Below, in pieces: positions 11,419 to 22,254 of a stretch of DNA of 39,337 nucleotides; position 1 is the first letter of the stretch, and each line of letters opens with the position of its first letter. Where the stretch lies: contig JADNYV010000318.1 of assembly GCA_015501055.1 (NCBI GenBank), positions 1-39,337 of the forward strand, read 5' to 3'. Both the position numbers and the translations under genes were made by a program. The notes under the pieces are model-generated. The model ran no database searches and was not told where the DNA came from. It worked only from the letters and a program-made list of their open reading frames with translations. This DNA is from Mucidula mucida (Eukaryota > Basidiomycota > Agaricomycetes > Agaricales > Physalacriaceae).

Positions 11419-12724
11419 CTAAATCCGCTGAGCAATACTAGCAATCTTAGGATCAGCCCTTGAGAGAATCGAGATCAGCTCGTTCTATTCAAAATGGGTC
11501 AGCACATCGTAAAAGATTCAACGCCGAAAGACATACCCAGTACTTGTCCTGCATCACCTTTCCTTCCCTACTAATCACAAAATCACTAGGCTCCATTATA
11601 TTTGACAGCGAAATGTACGCGCCGCGCATCTGTTCTTCGCGATCTTGTCCACTCACAGCGGCATAGACCAGCTGCCGGCTCCCTTCCTCAGCCGTGAACG
11701 CGAGTGCTTTGACCATAACGTACTCCACAACACCCATGATGATTCGGCTTTCCGATATGAGGTTCCGGCGGAGTTCTGAAGCGCAGTATCCTGGGCATAC
11801 GGATACGGCTGTAACAGGGAATGATGCTTGTGAGAGCCGGTCTTGGAGCGCGCGAGTGAAGAGGACGTTGAGTACTAAAATAGAAGCAAGTAAGTTGTAT
11901 GTGGGGCGCCAGGTACAGGCATGGTGAGGCTTACATTTGCAGATATTGTACCGCGTTCCGCCTAAACGACCACTAGCGGGGGGTAAGCTAAACAAACGGA
12001 CGTACAGGACTGAACACATGCCTTGGCTTGCAATACGTCTCATCGGAGAGCTTTGCAAGTAATGCCGGAGCCTCAATGAGCTCCTGGTCAATCACCGCCC
12101 AATAATGGACGCCGCTGGCTACAGTGACTAGGCGTGGCGTGGTGGAAAATTGCGCCGCGGTTCGTTCCATGTGCGGCAGTAGTCGTAGGGAAAGTAGAGG
12201 AGATGCCAGGTTGTTTACCTGTAGACTGTAGGCCATCAATTGCTGCAGATCATGGAGTGAATAAGACGATACATACCAAGCCTCCCACCCGTCGACAGTG
12301 GCCGAATACGTAGGGGACATAAGGCCAGCATTCATAACAAGTATATCTAACCGTCCGCCGTCCTTATCAAACTTGTCCGCAAAGGACGACACAGAGGCGA
12401 ATGAGGCAAGATCCACAAGCCACAGTTCAACCTTGAAGCCAGTCTCTAAAGCGAGTTCTACAGCGGAGAATATTTCAGAGTCATCCAGGAGCACAGTTAT
12501 TAAAAGGACTTACTGTCAACAGCCGCCTGTCCTCTATCCTTGCTCCGGCAAGCCATAATCAACCTGCCGGGATTCATCAACGCAAAGTGCTTCGCTGCCT
12601 CGTAACCAATCCCAGTATTCGCGCCGACGACGATGACGGTCTTCCCAGACAGATCAACGTTGACGACTGCAGACGACTTCGTGTATTGAGCCTTGACGAA
12701 CTGGAGGAAATTGAGCTTGGCCAT
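11419..12724 (-). CDS. Short-chain dehydrogenase/reductase, copy A (intact)
   Basis: This is an NAD(P)-dependent oxidoreductase of the SDR superfamily, closest in pattern to fungal retinol-dehydrogenase/WWOX-like SDRs. Six exons (12724-12514, 12457-12277, 12225-12022, 11972-11935, 11874-11537, 11484-11419) join to 1038 nt, 345 aa. Visible motifs are the cofactor loop VVGANTGIG, the NAG motif ILVMNAGL and the active site YNICK (Y-x3-K), whose Lys codon lies just before a splice site. CPGYCASELRR is the usual post-active-site segment. The third intron starts with GC instead of GT. The ATG at 12724 begins MAKLNFLQF, and a TATA box lies 65 bp upstream. The substrate is unknown. A second, broken copy lies about 3.9 kb downstream in the window. 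Confidence 0.88.
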
Positions 12725-13313
12725 CGTTGGATTGTGTGATACTAGTTGTGAGACGAGCAAGTACTGTGCATTTGAACCACCGTGCGGTATTTATAATGAG
12801 ACTGTCGTGTGAGAGAGACATTCGTAACGCGTCTATGCGGCAATGAGAGTCGCGGATGTTCGGTTGATGACAGCACGGCTGAAGGCACGTGATCGTAGAC
12901 CTCAGACATTGCCAATTCCTTGAAGGCGTTCCACCATCTTTCCACAGTCCGACGTTGAACAATGAGCTCTCACTAGATCTAGAAAATATCCTCTGTCCCA
13001 CCAGCTGAAGGTCTTCCGCTGACAGAGATTAGTTACTTCAGTTGTCAGCTGCCTTAGTAAAGGCATTCGCAAAAGGACGCGTGTACCGCTGCCGAAGCGA
13101 CTCAGTACACTCCAAAGCTTTCGGTCCTGTATTTTTCGCCTGAAACGGAATTTCTAGCCGTATCTTGCTAGAACCTTTGGATACTCTATGCAACAAGGCT
13201 TGATGTACTTATCCGCGCGCGCCTCCGCTCACCAAACTCTTGAATATAGCGGATAGAGAATGAATTAGAACGACCAAACAATAGATGAAGGAACCTAGAA
13301 GAAAGAGAACAAG
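12725..13313. other. Promoter region of SDR copy A; no gene seen
   Basis: The first 140 bp upstream of the SDR start are duplicated at copy B and contain the TATA box. Homology to the copy B flank ends near 12866. No exon on either strand could be supported in the rest. Confidence 0.55.
12789..12795 (-). promoter_or_regulatory. TATA box of SDR copy A
   Basis: On the minus strand the sequence reads TATAAAT, 65 bp upstream of the ATG. The same place in copy B (about 16729-16737) reads TGATAAAAA, so the box is altered there. Confidence 0.55.
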
Positions 13314-14599
13314 TCACAGAGACATATGTGCGTCAGCAACAACGACATTGAGATGCGCATCAGGGAACCCGTTGGCCTTGATACGTTCGAGGAGCCACCA
13401 AAACGGCGTGGCATAGGTAATATCGGATAACTCATTGCGACCACTGCCAGAACCGCCGGTAAGCATGCCACCGATACGACCATGGATATCAGCGATTATT
13501 GCGCCCGAATCGCCAGGTTCTGAAAGCCATCCGACCCGTAGCCATAATTAATGATTGCCCACTCCATAGAGGTCTGGTGGATGGACATATCGTGGTAGTA
13601 GTCGCGAACGATGGAGAAGACGCCGTTCGCGCGACCGAGGGTGGTACCAGTAGCATTGCCGTTCTTTACAACCAACAAGCACGGTTCGCCGTCCGAGTCC
13701 AAATTGTCGGGGGTGCACATCAAGTCATCAGTGAGAATGCCCACAGCCGAGGGCAGAAGTGATTGGACTAACGACGTTGACGAGAGGGTGCTCAAAAGTG
13801 ACGGGTTTGTGAAGCAGAGGACCAACCTCCCGCGTGTAGAACGACTCGAGGAAGTCGATGTCAACGTCGCTGATGTTATGGTCCTTAAGAAGCGCTAGAG
13901 AATCCTGCGCCGCGTCGTGGGCAACCGTGGCGGAAGTGGACTCCGGAAAGACGCCAATCCAAATGGTGACTGGGCCAACAAGTTTCTTCGTCTTGAGTGT
14001 TTCTTCATCTAGGCCGTCCTCCTCATACTCGTTCCCGACCATCTTGAAACGAACAACATCTATCGTCGTAAAACAAACCTAAAGAATCTTGTTCAGCAGG
14101 CTTTATGGCATGATGGATATTAACTGACAGTGTGAGCGTCTAATACCTCGACAACCTTCCAGCCTAAGTCGTGGTTCCATATCTTTGTAATCGGATGGGT
14201 AAATACCTCGCGCAGGTGCTTCTTATAGGGACGAGTCCAATAAGGTCCACTGGGCAAAGACCACTTCTCCTTGCTGGTGCGGTAAACTAACCTGGGCTGA
14301 GAATGCAGGCCTGCATAATAAGCTATACCCTCCGTCTCGGAGACAGCGTGCGGATCAGGAGTGAAGGAAGGAGTACTAGGTGCGGCATCGCCGCCCAATT
14401 CCAGAGCGTCGGACGCAGTGGTTATGGAAAAAATATGATCATCCATAGCGTCCTTGTCAGTCTGAGCCTCCGCGTGCTGGATACCAAAGGAGGTGTCCTC
14501 GTCGAGGGTGTCATCGGAAAGCACTGCCGAAGCAAAAGAAAACGAGTCGGTCAAAACAAGATAATCATGAGAAAGTAAGGAACAGACTGATGCATGCAA
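13314..14599 (-). pseudogene. Serine-peptidase-like (GDSG) gene, internally deleted
   Basis: The N-terminal part (14578 to about 13740) encodes an acidic, Ser-rich region (SSVSETEG-like), then VYRTSKEKWSLPSGPYW, WNHDLGWKVVEVLDAHTV and, after an intron at 14079-14128, VRFKMVGNEY and a conserved stretch ending in TSALG. The C-terminal part (13740 to 13314) encodes DSDGEPCLLVVKNG, TTLGRANGVFS, EWAIINYG, then in another frame EPGDSGAIIAD, GRIGGMLTGG and LLERIKANGFPDAHL. GDSG is the active-site Ser motif of chymotrypsin-fold peptidases. The region expected between TSALG and DSDGEPC, which should hold the catalytic His and Asp, is missing and the halves are out of frame. A further one-base shift occurs near 13518, just before GDSG. 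Family identity is from memory of similar basidiomycete proteins. The start codon is uncertain. Confidence 0.75.
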
Positions 14600-15356
14600 A
14601 GATGAAAGCGACGATCAATTTGTCTGTTCCGAGATTGCCTTCACAAACTTATAGAGCCGGCTTCCACTGAGACCAACGTTCTAAATTTTCGAAACCTCGC
14701 AGTTTGTTTCCTGATCAGTGGGTAGACGAGAGACTCAAGAGTCGGTGCGGAGTGTAGACTCGATCAGTCTAACTCAGACGACAGCAATAACGCAAGAGAG
14801 AGAAGCGGGATGACAACGACAGTGCAAAAAGCACCAGCAACTGATCGACCAAAGTGCAGAGACTTGAGCTCAAGTCGTGTGCTTTGAATGATTGTCAGAA
14901 GACTCCGGAGACATGTCATTCAAAGCGTTCTCTATGCGTGAAAGTCATAAGGACAACAGGTAGCATGATCCATTGAGAAAGACACACATACCTTTAAGCA
15001 GCCCATCACCCCTGTCATATTGACATGGTATATGTTGTCTCTGATCTCTGCCTTTGTAGCCTCTACTACGGTAAACAGTGTCACCAGTAGTGCCCAGGTG
15101 TTTTTTTTGGAGTACTGGCACTGGTACAGACACGCGGTCTTTGGCCATGTTTGACATCGTCTTCCGGGCCATTTCCAACTTTGCATTGACTCCGCGTCGC
15201 GCGACGACGAAACGCTCGCCCATAGTGTTCTGGATCCGAAACAAAGAAGACATACTATGCAATACCATGGGAGAGAGCGACATGACTTCAAAAGGTAGTT
15301 GAAATTATTGTAGACTATCGTACTGAATCGGAAGTCCACGGCTATCGGGGTATCCA
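14600..15356. other. Intergenic region with palindromes; no gene seen
   Basis: ORFs here have no recognisable protein features. The right-hand 95 bp (from about 15262) is the flank shared with copy A. Two dyad symmetries at 14861-14926 are listed separately. Confidence 0.5.
14861..14926. repeat. Perfect 16-bp palindrome next to an 11-bp-arm inverted repeat
   Basis: GACTTGAGCTCAAGTC (14861-14876) is its own reverse complement. Five bases further, GCTTTGAATGA (14881-14891) pairs perfectly with TCATTCAAAGC (14916-14926) across a 24-base loop. The pair lies upstream of the peptidase-like pseudogene. It could be a protein-binding site, a hairpin or the end of an old element. Confidence 0.7.
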
Positions 15357-16666
15357 CTATATCCGCTGAGCAATACTAGCAACCTGAGGATCAGCTTTTG
15401 ACAGAATCGAGATCAGCTCGTTCTAAACAAAATGAGTCAACATATCGTAAAAGATTCAACGCTAAAACGAATACCCAATACTTGTCTTGCATCACCTTCC
15501 CCTCCTTGCTGATAACAAAGTCACTAGGCTCCGTTATCTTCGACAGCGAAATGAACGCGCCGCGCATCTGCTCTTCACGATCTTGTCCACTCACAGCGGC
15601 ATAGACCAGCTGCCGGCTCCCTTCCTCAGCCGTGAACGCGAGTGCTTTGACCATAACGTACTCCACAACACCCATAACGATTCGGCTTTCCGATATGAGG
15701 TTCCGGCGGAGTTCTGAAGCGCAGTATCCTGGGCATACGGATACGGCTGTAACAGGAAATGATGCTTGTGCGAGCCGGTCTTGGAGCGCGCGAGTGAAGA
15801 GGACGTTGAATACTAAAATAGAAGCAAGTAAGTTGTATGTGGGGCGCCAGGTACAGGCATGGTGAGGCTTACATTTGCAGATATTGTACCGCGTTCCGCC
15901 TAAACGACCACTAGCGGGGGGTAAGCTAAACAAACGGACGTACAGGACTGAACACATGCCTTGGCTTGCAATACGTCTCATCGGAGAGCTTTGCAAGTAA
16001 TGCCGGAGCCTCAATGAGCTCCTGGTCAATCACCGCCCAATAATGGACGCCGCTGGCTACGGTGACTAGGCGTGGCGTGGTGGAGAATTGCGCCGCGGTT
16101 CTTTACATGTGCGGAAGCAGCCGCAGGGAAAGCAGAGGAGATGCTACGTTGTTCACCTGTATACTACAGGTCGTCAGTTGCTGTAGATCACGGAGTAAAT
16201 AGGACGATACATACCAAGCCTCCCATCCGTCGACAGTAGCGGAGTACGTAGGGGATATAAGGCCAGCATTCATAACAAGTATATCTATTGAACCGTCCGC
16301 CGTCCTTATCAAACTTGTCCGCAAAGGACGACATAGAGGCGAATGAGGCAAGATCCACAAGCCACAGTTCAACCTTGAAGCCAGTCTCTGAAGCGAGTTC
16401 TACAGCGGAGAATATTTCAGAGTCATCCAGGAGCACAGTTATTAAAAGGACTTACTGTCAACAGCCGCCTGTCCTCTGTCCTTGCTCCGGCAAGCCATAA
16501 TCAACCTGCCGGGATTCATCAACGCAAAGTGCTTCGCCGCCTCGTAGCCAATCCCAGTATTCGCGCCGACGACGATGACGGTCTTCCCAGACAGATCGAC
16601 GTTGACGACCGCAGATGGCTTGGTGCATTGACCCTTGAAGAACTGGAGGAAATTGAGCTTGGCCAT
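15357..16666 (-). pseudogene. Short-chain dehydrogenase/reductase, copy B (broken duplicate)
   Basis: This is a near-identical copy of the SDR gene at 11419-12724, with the same six-exon layout: exon 1 16666-16456, exon 2 16399-16215, exon 3 16163-15960, then three more ending in TAG at 15357. Exon 2 is 4 nt longer than in copy A, from an ATTG insertion at about 16287-16290. This shifts the frame in the middle of the Rossmann fold, just before the NAG motif. A second lesion is TAA at 16105-16103, right after LPHM, where copy A has Glu. Cofactor loop, YNICK and C-terminal exons are otherwise kept, and the GC-donor intron is shared, so it predates the duplication. The promoter TATA is also changed. 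It is a young pseudogene. Confidence 0.88.
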
Positions 16667-18386
16667 CGTTGGATTGTGTGATACTAGTTGTGAGACGAGC
16701 AAGTAATGTGCATTTGAACCACCGTGCGGTTTTTATCATGAGACTGTCGTGTGAGAGAGACATTCGTAACGCGTTCATGCGGCAATGAGATGTTGTGGAT
16801 GCTCGGTTGTTACACGAGCGAAATTCGGTGTCTGCCGCTACCCGACGTCCAATACCCATCATGTGACTTACTTCTTCCATGGCCCTTCGTTTGCGAGATT
16901 CTGGCATGCATATGAGGCCCCGTAAGAGCCACGAACCATTCACTGAAGGTGTACATACATGCTTGATCTTATCCGATCTTTAATTCGTGCATTTCTTAGT
17001 GCAGGAGTGCGGCGCTAACGAGAAAGACGTTCGACAACATCTGGAAAATTCACTCGAACTAGCTAGCACTTGAGAGTGTGCTAATGCTATAACTGGCTTA
17101 ACTTTATATAATGCTCTATAGACATGCCTGGAGGTATATACAGCTATATACATTTCTCTAGCAAGCTATGAGCACTATTACGCTGGGGATCTAGCTTCCA
17201 GAGGGTGCCGCCGCTGTATACTGCCAACACTTTATTGGTGAATGCTCAAGAGGTTATAAATCGATTCAATAAGTAAATTGCAATCTATGGATTGCTGGAG
17301 ATCGGATCCCTTTCGGAACCTTTACTCTAGCCCGCTAGCATCCTAGTCGCGCTATCGCTCTATATAGCACAAAATATGCTCTACCTCTAACTATGGACTT
17401 GGTCCCTGCCCATCTGCCTGTGAATAGATGAGGGGTTCCTCTATAGTGGAGGCAGCTCTATACGGGAAGAAACACCTTTCCAGATGAAGGTACGTTGATT
17501 TAAGTCTGCGTGTCCACTACATGATAATCTGTCCTCAGAGTCACAGTGTTATATTCGATCAGATTTTGGTCCCCAAAAGCTGCACACAAACTCCAAAACT
17601 ATCAAGCTGTAGTGCAAACCGTACTGTCAGCGTGTGAGGGCGAATGAAACGCCTCGACGACATATACCAGCGCGGTCTTCATATCCCTTAGTGGATACAT
17701 CGACTTGATAATGACTCGGATGTGGACATCTCCGAGCCACTGTGTAACTCAAAAAGAGTACAATCCCGGGAATGAAAGACGCAAACTGGACGGGGACAGA
17801 AAAATGCCAAGCATCCTTAGAAAGAGTGCAACTGCCTAAGCACTGCTTGTCAATGTACTGTTCCTGGTTTGGTTTCCGTTCTGCCTGGCCAAACCTGCAT
17901 GCCACACCTTGCCGCCCGTCTACCCGTCAACCCGATATGGCCGAATTCCGCGGCGAGTACGCAGATGGATTCGAATTTCAAGCCAGCTTCACGTCTCAGT
18001 CAAGATCCAGGGGGGTACCAGCCTGATATCATGCAGTCTAGATCTGTAATGCAAACCACGCCGGACTCTTCTAATACCTCAGCAGTACTGGGCAGTTTCT
18101 TACTCGAGGATCATCGTTTAACTCAATCCGCACCTCACAGGCAGCGATCGGAAACCCGAAACAACCGAACTTTCTGCACAGGTGCGGCGCTGTGCCAGAA
18201 CGCGTTGCTGGCGCGTCCATTCCGCCCGACCCGAAGCAGTGGAATGAGCGCACAAAGGGCTCACTATAAGATGCTCACCCAGTTCTCTGTGTTTCTCTAC
18301 CGCCTCTTGGTGCTTTATTCTTTTTCTTCCGTCGGCCGCTTTTACAACTTCAACTTCTTCGCGCCCACGTAGTGCTTCTTTTCACG
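16667..18386. other. Long intergenic region, AT-rich in its first half
   Basis: Homology with copy A ends near 16812. From about 17050 to 17480 the sequence is rich in TA and CTATA/CTAG words with many stops in all frames, like decayed repeat or transposon sequence, but no terminal repeats or protein remnant could be identified. 17500-18250 has only short ORFs without recognisable features. The last 130 bp form the promoter of the cupredoxin gene. Confidence 0.5.
18265..18270 (+). promoter_or_regulatory. TATA-like element and pyrimidine-rich leader of the cupredoxin gene
   Basis: TATAAG lies 117 bp upstream of the ATG at 18387. It is followed by a CT-rich stretch (about 18291-18363), a layout common in highly expressed fungal genes. 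Confidence 0.45.
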
Positions 18387-19611
18387 ATGATGAAATCCTC
18401 TATTCTTCTTGCTCTATCTGCTGCGTTTGTCCCAATGGCTCTGGCCACTTGGGACTCGCCCAAGACCCATCAGGTGTCTGTGGGTCCAAACGGCCAGCTG
18501 GTGTACGATCCCGAGTACATCTACGCCTATCCTGGCGACATTGTTCAGTTCAACTTGTGAGCTGATCGGCATTTTGTTATGCGGTTCAGATGGGCTGACA
18601 AGGTCTTCAGCAACCCAAAGAACCATACGGTCACCCAGTCGGCATTTGATACACCCTGTGTTCCCCTTGACTGGGGTATCGATTCTGGATTGTAAGTCTT
18701 GAGCTTCTTCCATTCCTTTTCGAGTTCATATCGTGAACTACAGTGTTCCCGTTCCACCTGACTCTGACGAGACCAAGTCCTTCTTTGTCACAGTTGCTGA
18801 TGAGAAACCTGTCTGGATTCACTGCGAACAGACTGGTCATTGTGGCAAGGGTAACTCACACCAAAATTCAGCTCCACGCTGTCCACTGACGACCACGCTC
18901 CAGGAATGGTGTTCGCCATCAACCCGCCCCCCGACGATGATCCCAAGTCCTTCGCCGCCTTCAAAGCGTTGGCCATTGCCACCAACGGCACCGACTCCCC
19001 TCCGCCGCCTCCTCCTGACGGTAAACCATTATAGCTTCAGAAAAAAAATATGACTTTGACCTGTCTTTCCAGCCCCTTGCGACCACCAGATCATAGTCGG
19101 CGTCGACGGAAAGCTTGAATACGGCCCGGCGAACATCACCGCCAACCTTCATGACACCGTCACCTTCGTCTTCAAGCCCAAGAACCACACCGTCACCCAG
19201 AGCAGCTTCGAGAAGCCCTGCGAACGTCTCGTAGATGGGAATGTACAGGGTTTCGCATCTGGATTGTATGTCCTCTCTCTCTCTTCGCGACAGGTACATT
19301 GAGCTCACGAGTTTCACGCACAGCATGCCCGTTTCTCCTAATGCCACAGAGTTCCCTACATTCCAAATCACAATCGATGATGTAAGTCTAACTCCCTAGC
19401 TTTTTGCGAGGGTTGCATTTCGAATGGTGCTTTATAGGACAAACCGATCTGGGGATATTGTGGACAGACGAACCATTGCTCGTCGGGCATGGTGTTCTCT
19501 ATCAACGCAAAGGAGGATAGCGAGAAGAACTTTGAGGCGTTCAAGGCGCTTGCTATGAAGACTGGTACCGGGGGATATACAGGCGGTGGAGTGAAGCTGG
19601 TTATTGAGTAG
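18387..19611 (+). CDS. Secreted protein with two cupredoxin (blue-copper-like) domains
   Basis: Seven exons (18387-18556, 18611-18691, 18744-18850, 18904-19020, 19073-19265, 19324-19381, 19438-19611) join to 900 nt, 299 aa. A signal peptide (MMKSSILLALSAAFVPMALA) is followed by two homologous plastocyanin-like domains linked by a Pro-rich segment. Each has NHTVTQ with a candidate first His ligand, and a C-x4-H-x4-M block (CEQTGHCGKGM and CGQTNHCSSGM) with candidate Cys, His and Met ligands, so both could bind type-1 copper. Introns sit at matching places in the two domains (after SG and before the loop), which points to an internal duplication of the gene. Fungal proteins of this type are extracellular; their function is unsettled. 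The gene is convergent with the DUF1479 gene, with about 200 bp between stops. Confidence 0.88.
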
Positions 19612-19809
19612 GATTGCGGGATTTCATGACGATTATTGTTTGACGACTTACTTCACTTCATTACGATGGACTTTGTTTTCGATAGCGGCGGTAATGGTAT
19701 AATATTGACAGGTTTTTTGTTGAAACCGAGTCGGAAAGTACCAGTGAGAATAAGTTGTTACAACACTGAAGAGGCAATTGATTGGAGAGGCATGCATAGA
19801 ATGAACTGA

Positions 19810-21612
19810 TCAGAGACCCAAGACGCGATTCGCTTCGTCGAAGAGAGGCTCTTCGTTCGTTGGGAATGGTTCAAAACCAATGGCCCTTCGCCCTTCGGCG
19901 GTTGCGATATCATCGACGGTTCCACGTCCAGTGTTGTGGGACTCTCCGTCCCCACCGGGGAAGTCACTGATGAATCATCAGCATGTCTGACACTCTGTTA
20001 CAGAAAAAAAATCCGCACGGTGGGGGAAGACCCTTTTCAAAGCAGACTCGTTGATCACGAAGGTAGTCCGCGCTGCAGTCTCGTCAGTTCCGTCTACAGT
20101 CAGATGGCCGTTTTAACACTAACTTTGCGACTGTGAGCGGAACGGCGGGGATATACATGACTGAAGAATCAGTTTTGCCCTGGTGTGCAGCTTCAACGGC
20201 ATGCACGATATCGCAATGCCCTAAATCAGGATGTCATGTCAGTGCTGGGAGACTGTCTTTACACAAAACTGAATCACAATAAACTTGGTCTCCAGGCTGA
20301 ACCTTCGGCACAGCTACCATCGTTTCGTCTAGCCTGAGATGTGGGTGCGTCTTAGGATTTAACTCCTGTGTTGTCCCAATGCGCGCGCCTGGGAAGCTCG
20401 TCGTGTCAAGATCCAGTTCCCAATCCGACAAGTGCCCAGACGCAGAGGGCCGGAAGAAGGGACGAAGAAGAATATAAGCGGAAGAGAGCTTAAGGAACGG
20501 CAACAATCGAAGCGTTCCTTCGCCTGGCCCAGTCTCAGAAATCGACGTCCAGCCTTGAAAAGGCCTGAAGATCGTGCATTGGTTACTAAGACCATGCTCA
20601 GTACGCTGTGGAACATGCAAATTTTAGAAAAGAACATAAGCTTACGGCGTGTGATAGAGGTCCTGAACAGACCCCATGCGCTTCCCAGCGTCGAAAGGGT
20701 CGTGGAGGCGCCAGTTACTGCCTCCTTCCAAAATACGACCGTAGAACGAGCGGAAAGTTGGATCCTCCCAACGTTCGAGTGACCCTCCGTTGACATGGGG
20801 CCCCAGAGTGAACTGCATGTCTCCGGGGTTCCGGATGCGGAGGCGGTCGAAATACGAGATGGGCGTGGTAAGGCTCACGTTGGCCGGAGAGACCTCGGAA
20901 TGCCAAAGAGAGAGAAGCGCGCGCTGGGTCTCGAGAATGGCAGGATGGGTGCGCGCTGCCATTTGTGCTTTGGTGTTGTACAGTTCGAATACCTGAACAT
21001 CATTCTCAGGGAAACCTATAAACCGTATCAGACGCAACTGTACGAAATCAAGTAGGATGGTTAAAAACCTTTGATTCGAGGTTTGTTTTCCTCAACATAT
21101 GCTCGGATGGATGCTTTCCATTCAAGAGCTTCCTGTGAGGAGATAAGTACACACGTTGAATCCCCAAGGAGAACTTTCCGACCTCGGGGGGTACAGCACC
21201 TGAAACAATCACGCTTCCGACGTCTTTGATGATCTGGGCCTGCTCAGGCGAGAGCCCTTTACGAATATCGGCGTAGGAGACTGTAGGAATAATCTTTCTC
21301 AGGTTAGAGACGTGATGATAATATTGAAAGGACGACACCTACCTCAGATCCTTTGGCAACGACCTTGTCAGTGACAGCCTCGATCTCCGCCACGACTTCG
21401 CGCCAGCTCTGCACGAGGCTTTCACGGAATATATCACGCTTGAGCTGGCCGAACCTCTCAGGCAGAGAGTCCGCAGACTTGTTAGCATCAAGGGATGTGA
21501 AAATCGCTGCGATAGAGCCCTCCGCCTTGGGCTTGCGGGACGCGACCGTAGCCACAGACCGCGACAAGGAGCGCGTAAAAACGTGCGGCGACAGGCGAGG
21601 GATGTAAAGCAT
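19810..21612 (-). CDS. DUF1479 family protein (YbiU-like, 2-oxoglutarate/Fe(II) oxygenase-like)
   Basis: Eight exons (21612-21343, 21293-21183, 21132-21069, 21015-20646, 20585-20278, 20220-20124, 20072-20019, 19966-19810) join to 1431 nt, 476 aa. The N-terminus is Arg/Ser-rich (MLYIPRLSPHVFTRSLSRS), like a mitochondrial presequence. Family landmarks are QVFELYNTKAQMAARTHP, RIRNPGDMQFTLGPHVNGGS, ERWEDP, VQDLYHT, FRPFQGW, TGPGEGTL, LRPFFRP, and after splicing YWHCDIVHAVEAAHQGK with an H-x-D pair, then PPPDFPGGDGESHN. DUF1479 proteins have a double-stranded beta-helix fold and are thought to be non-heme iron oxygenases. The reaction is not established for the fungal members. All exon phases agree, so the gene looks intact. 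Confidence 0.88.
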
Positions 21613-22254
21613 TATAGCTGATAGGCTGCGAGATGCGGGAGGAAAGATGGAGACGATGCCAGTTCGAGTGGTATTTATCCGAGGTTTCCCCGTGACGCAT
21701 CCTCCGTTGCCACGCATGAGGATTAGTGATTCGATTCAATGGATGAGCGCACGATGTTGAGCAGCTGACAGTAATAGCGGCTCATGCTTGCTGCGCAAGA
21801 GCCTTTGGAGGTCCCATAAGTCAAGTCGAAATCGTAAGACTCGATAAATTGTTCGCTTTCTGTTTTCGTCACTAAGAAGGTAGCAGATGCGGAGAGTTAA
21901 AGGCGATATTGATGGCAGAGATCACTTCCAGCGTTGGACAGTCGGAGGTGTGTTTTGGAATGAAGAGACTGACCAAACTTCCGACATGGCAAGTGGCGGC
22001 GTCATGAGCCGACGATCAACCAGTTCTTTCTCTCGACCAACGAATGGCGGCTCTGAAGCCTCTTTATGTCTCTGCACCATTGGCCAGAGGCCCTACGCGT
22101 TATCCACGTGATGACAACTGAATACCTATAAAATACGCGCGACGCGTCTTAGACCTTCTTTGTACGCGTTTTTCACGATTGCCATCACTGTCATCAACGT
22201 AGCTGACCTCACTTACAGACGCTGTAGCTCCCAAATATTTCCAATATATCTCTC
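21613..22254. other. Divergent promoter region
   Basis: This lies between the starts of the DUF1479 gene (minus) and the 143-aa gene (plus). It contains a CACGTG box at 22105-22110 and a TATA box at 22127-22133. No exon is seen. Confidence 0.55.
22127..22133 (+). promoter_or_regulatory. TATA box of the 143-aa gene, with CACGTG just upstream
   Basis: TATAAAA lies 128 bp upstream of the ATG at 22255, and CACGTG at 22105-22110 is an E-box-type site. The leader between them and the ATG has no obvious intron. Confidence 0.5.

Noticed and set aside
15357..16666. SDR copy B as a functional gene using an alternative splice
   Set aside because: No GT-AG pair removes both the 4-nt insertion and the TAA without deleting essential fold segments.
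17050..17480. AT-rich stretch as a mutated retrotransposon
   Set aside because: No terminal repeats, primer-binding site, or reverse transcriptase or integrase remnant was found; composition alone is not enough.
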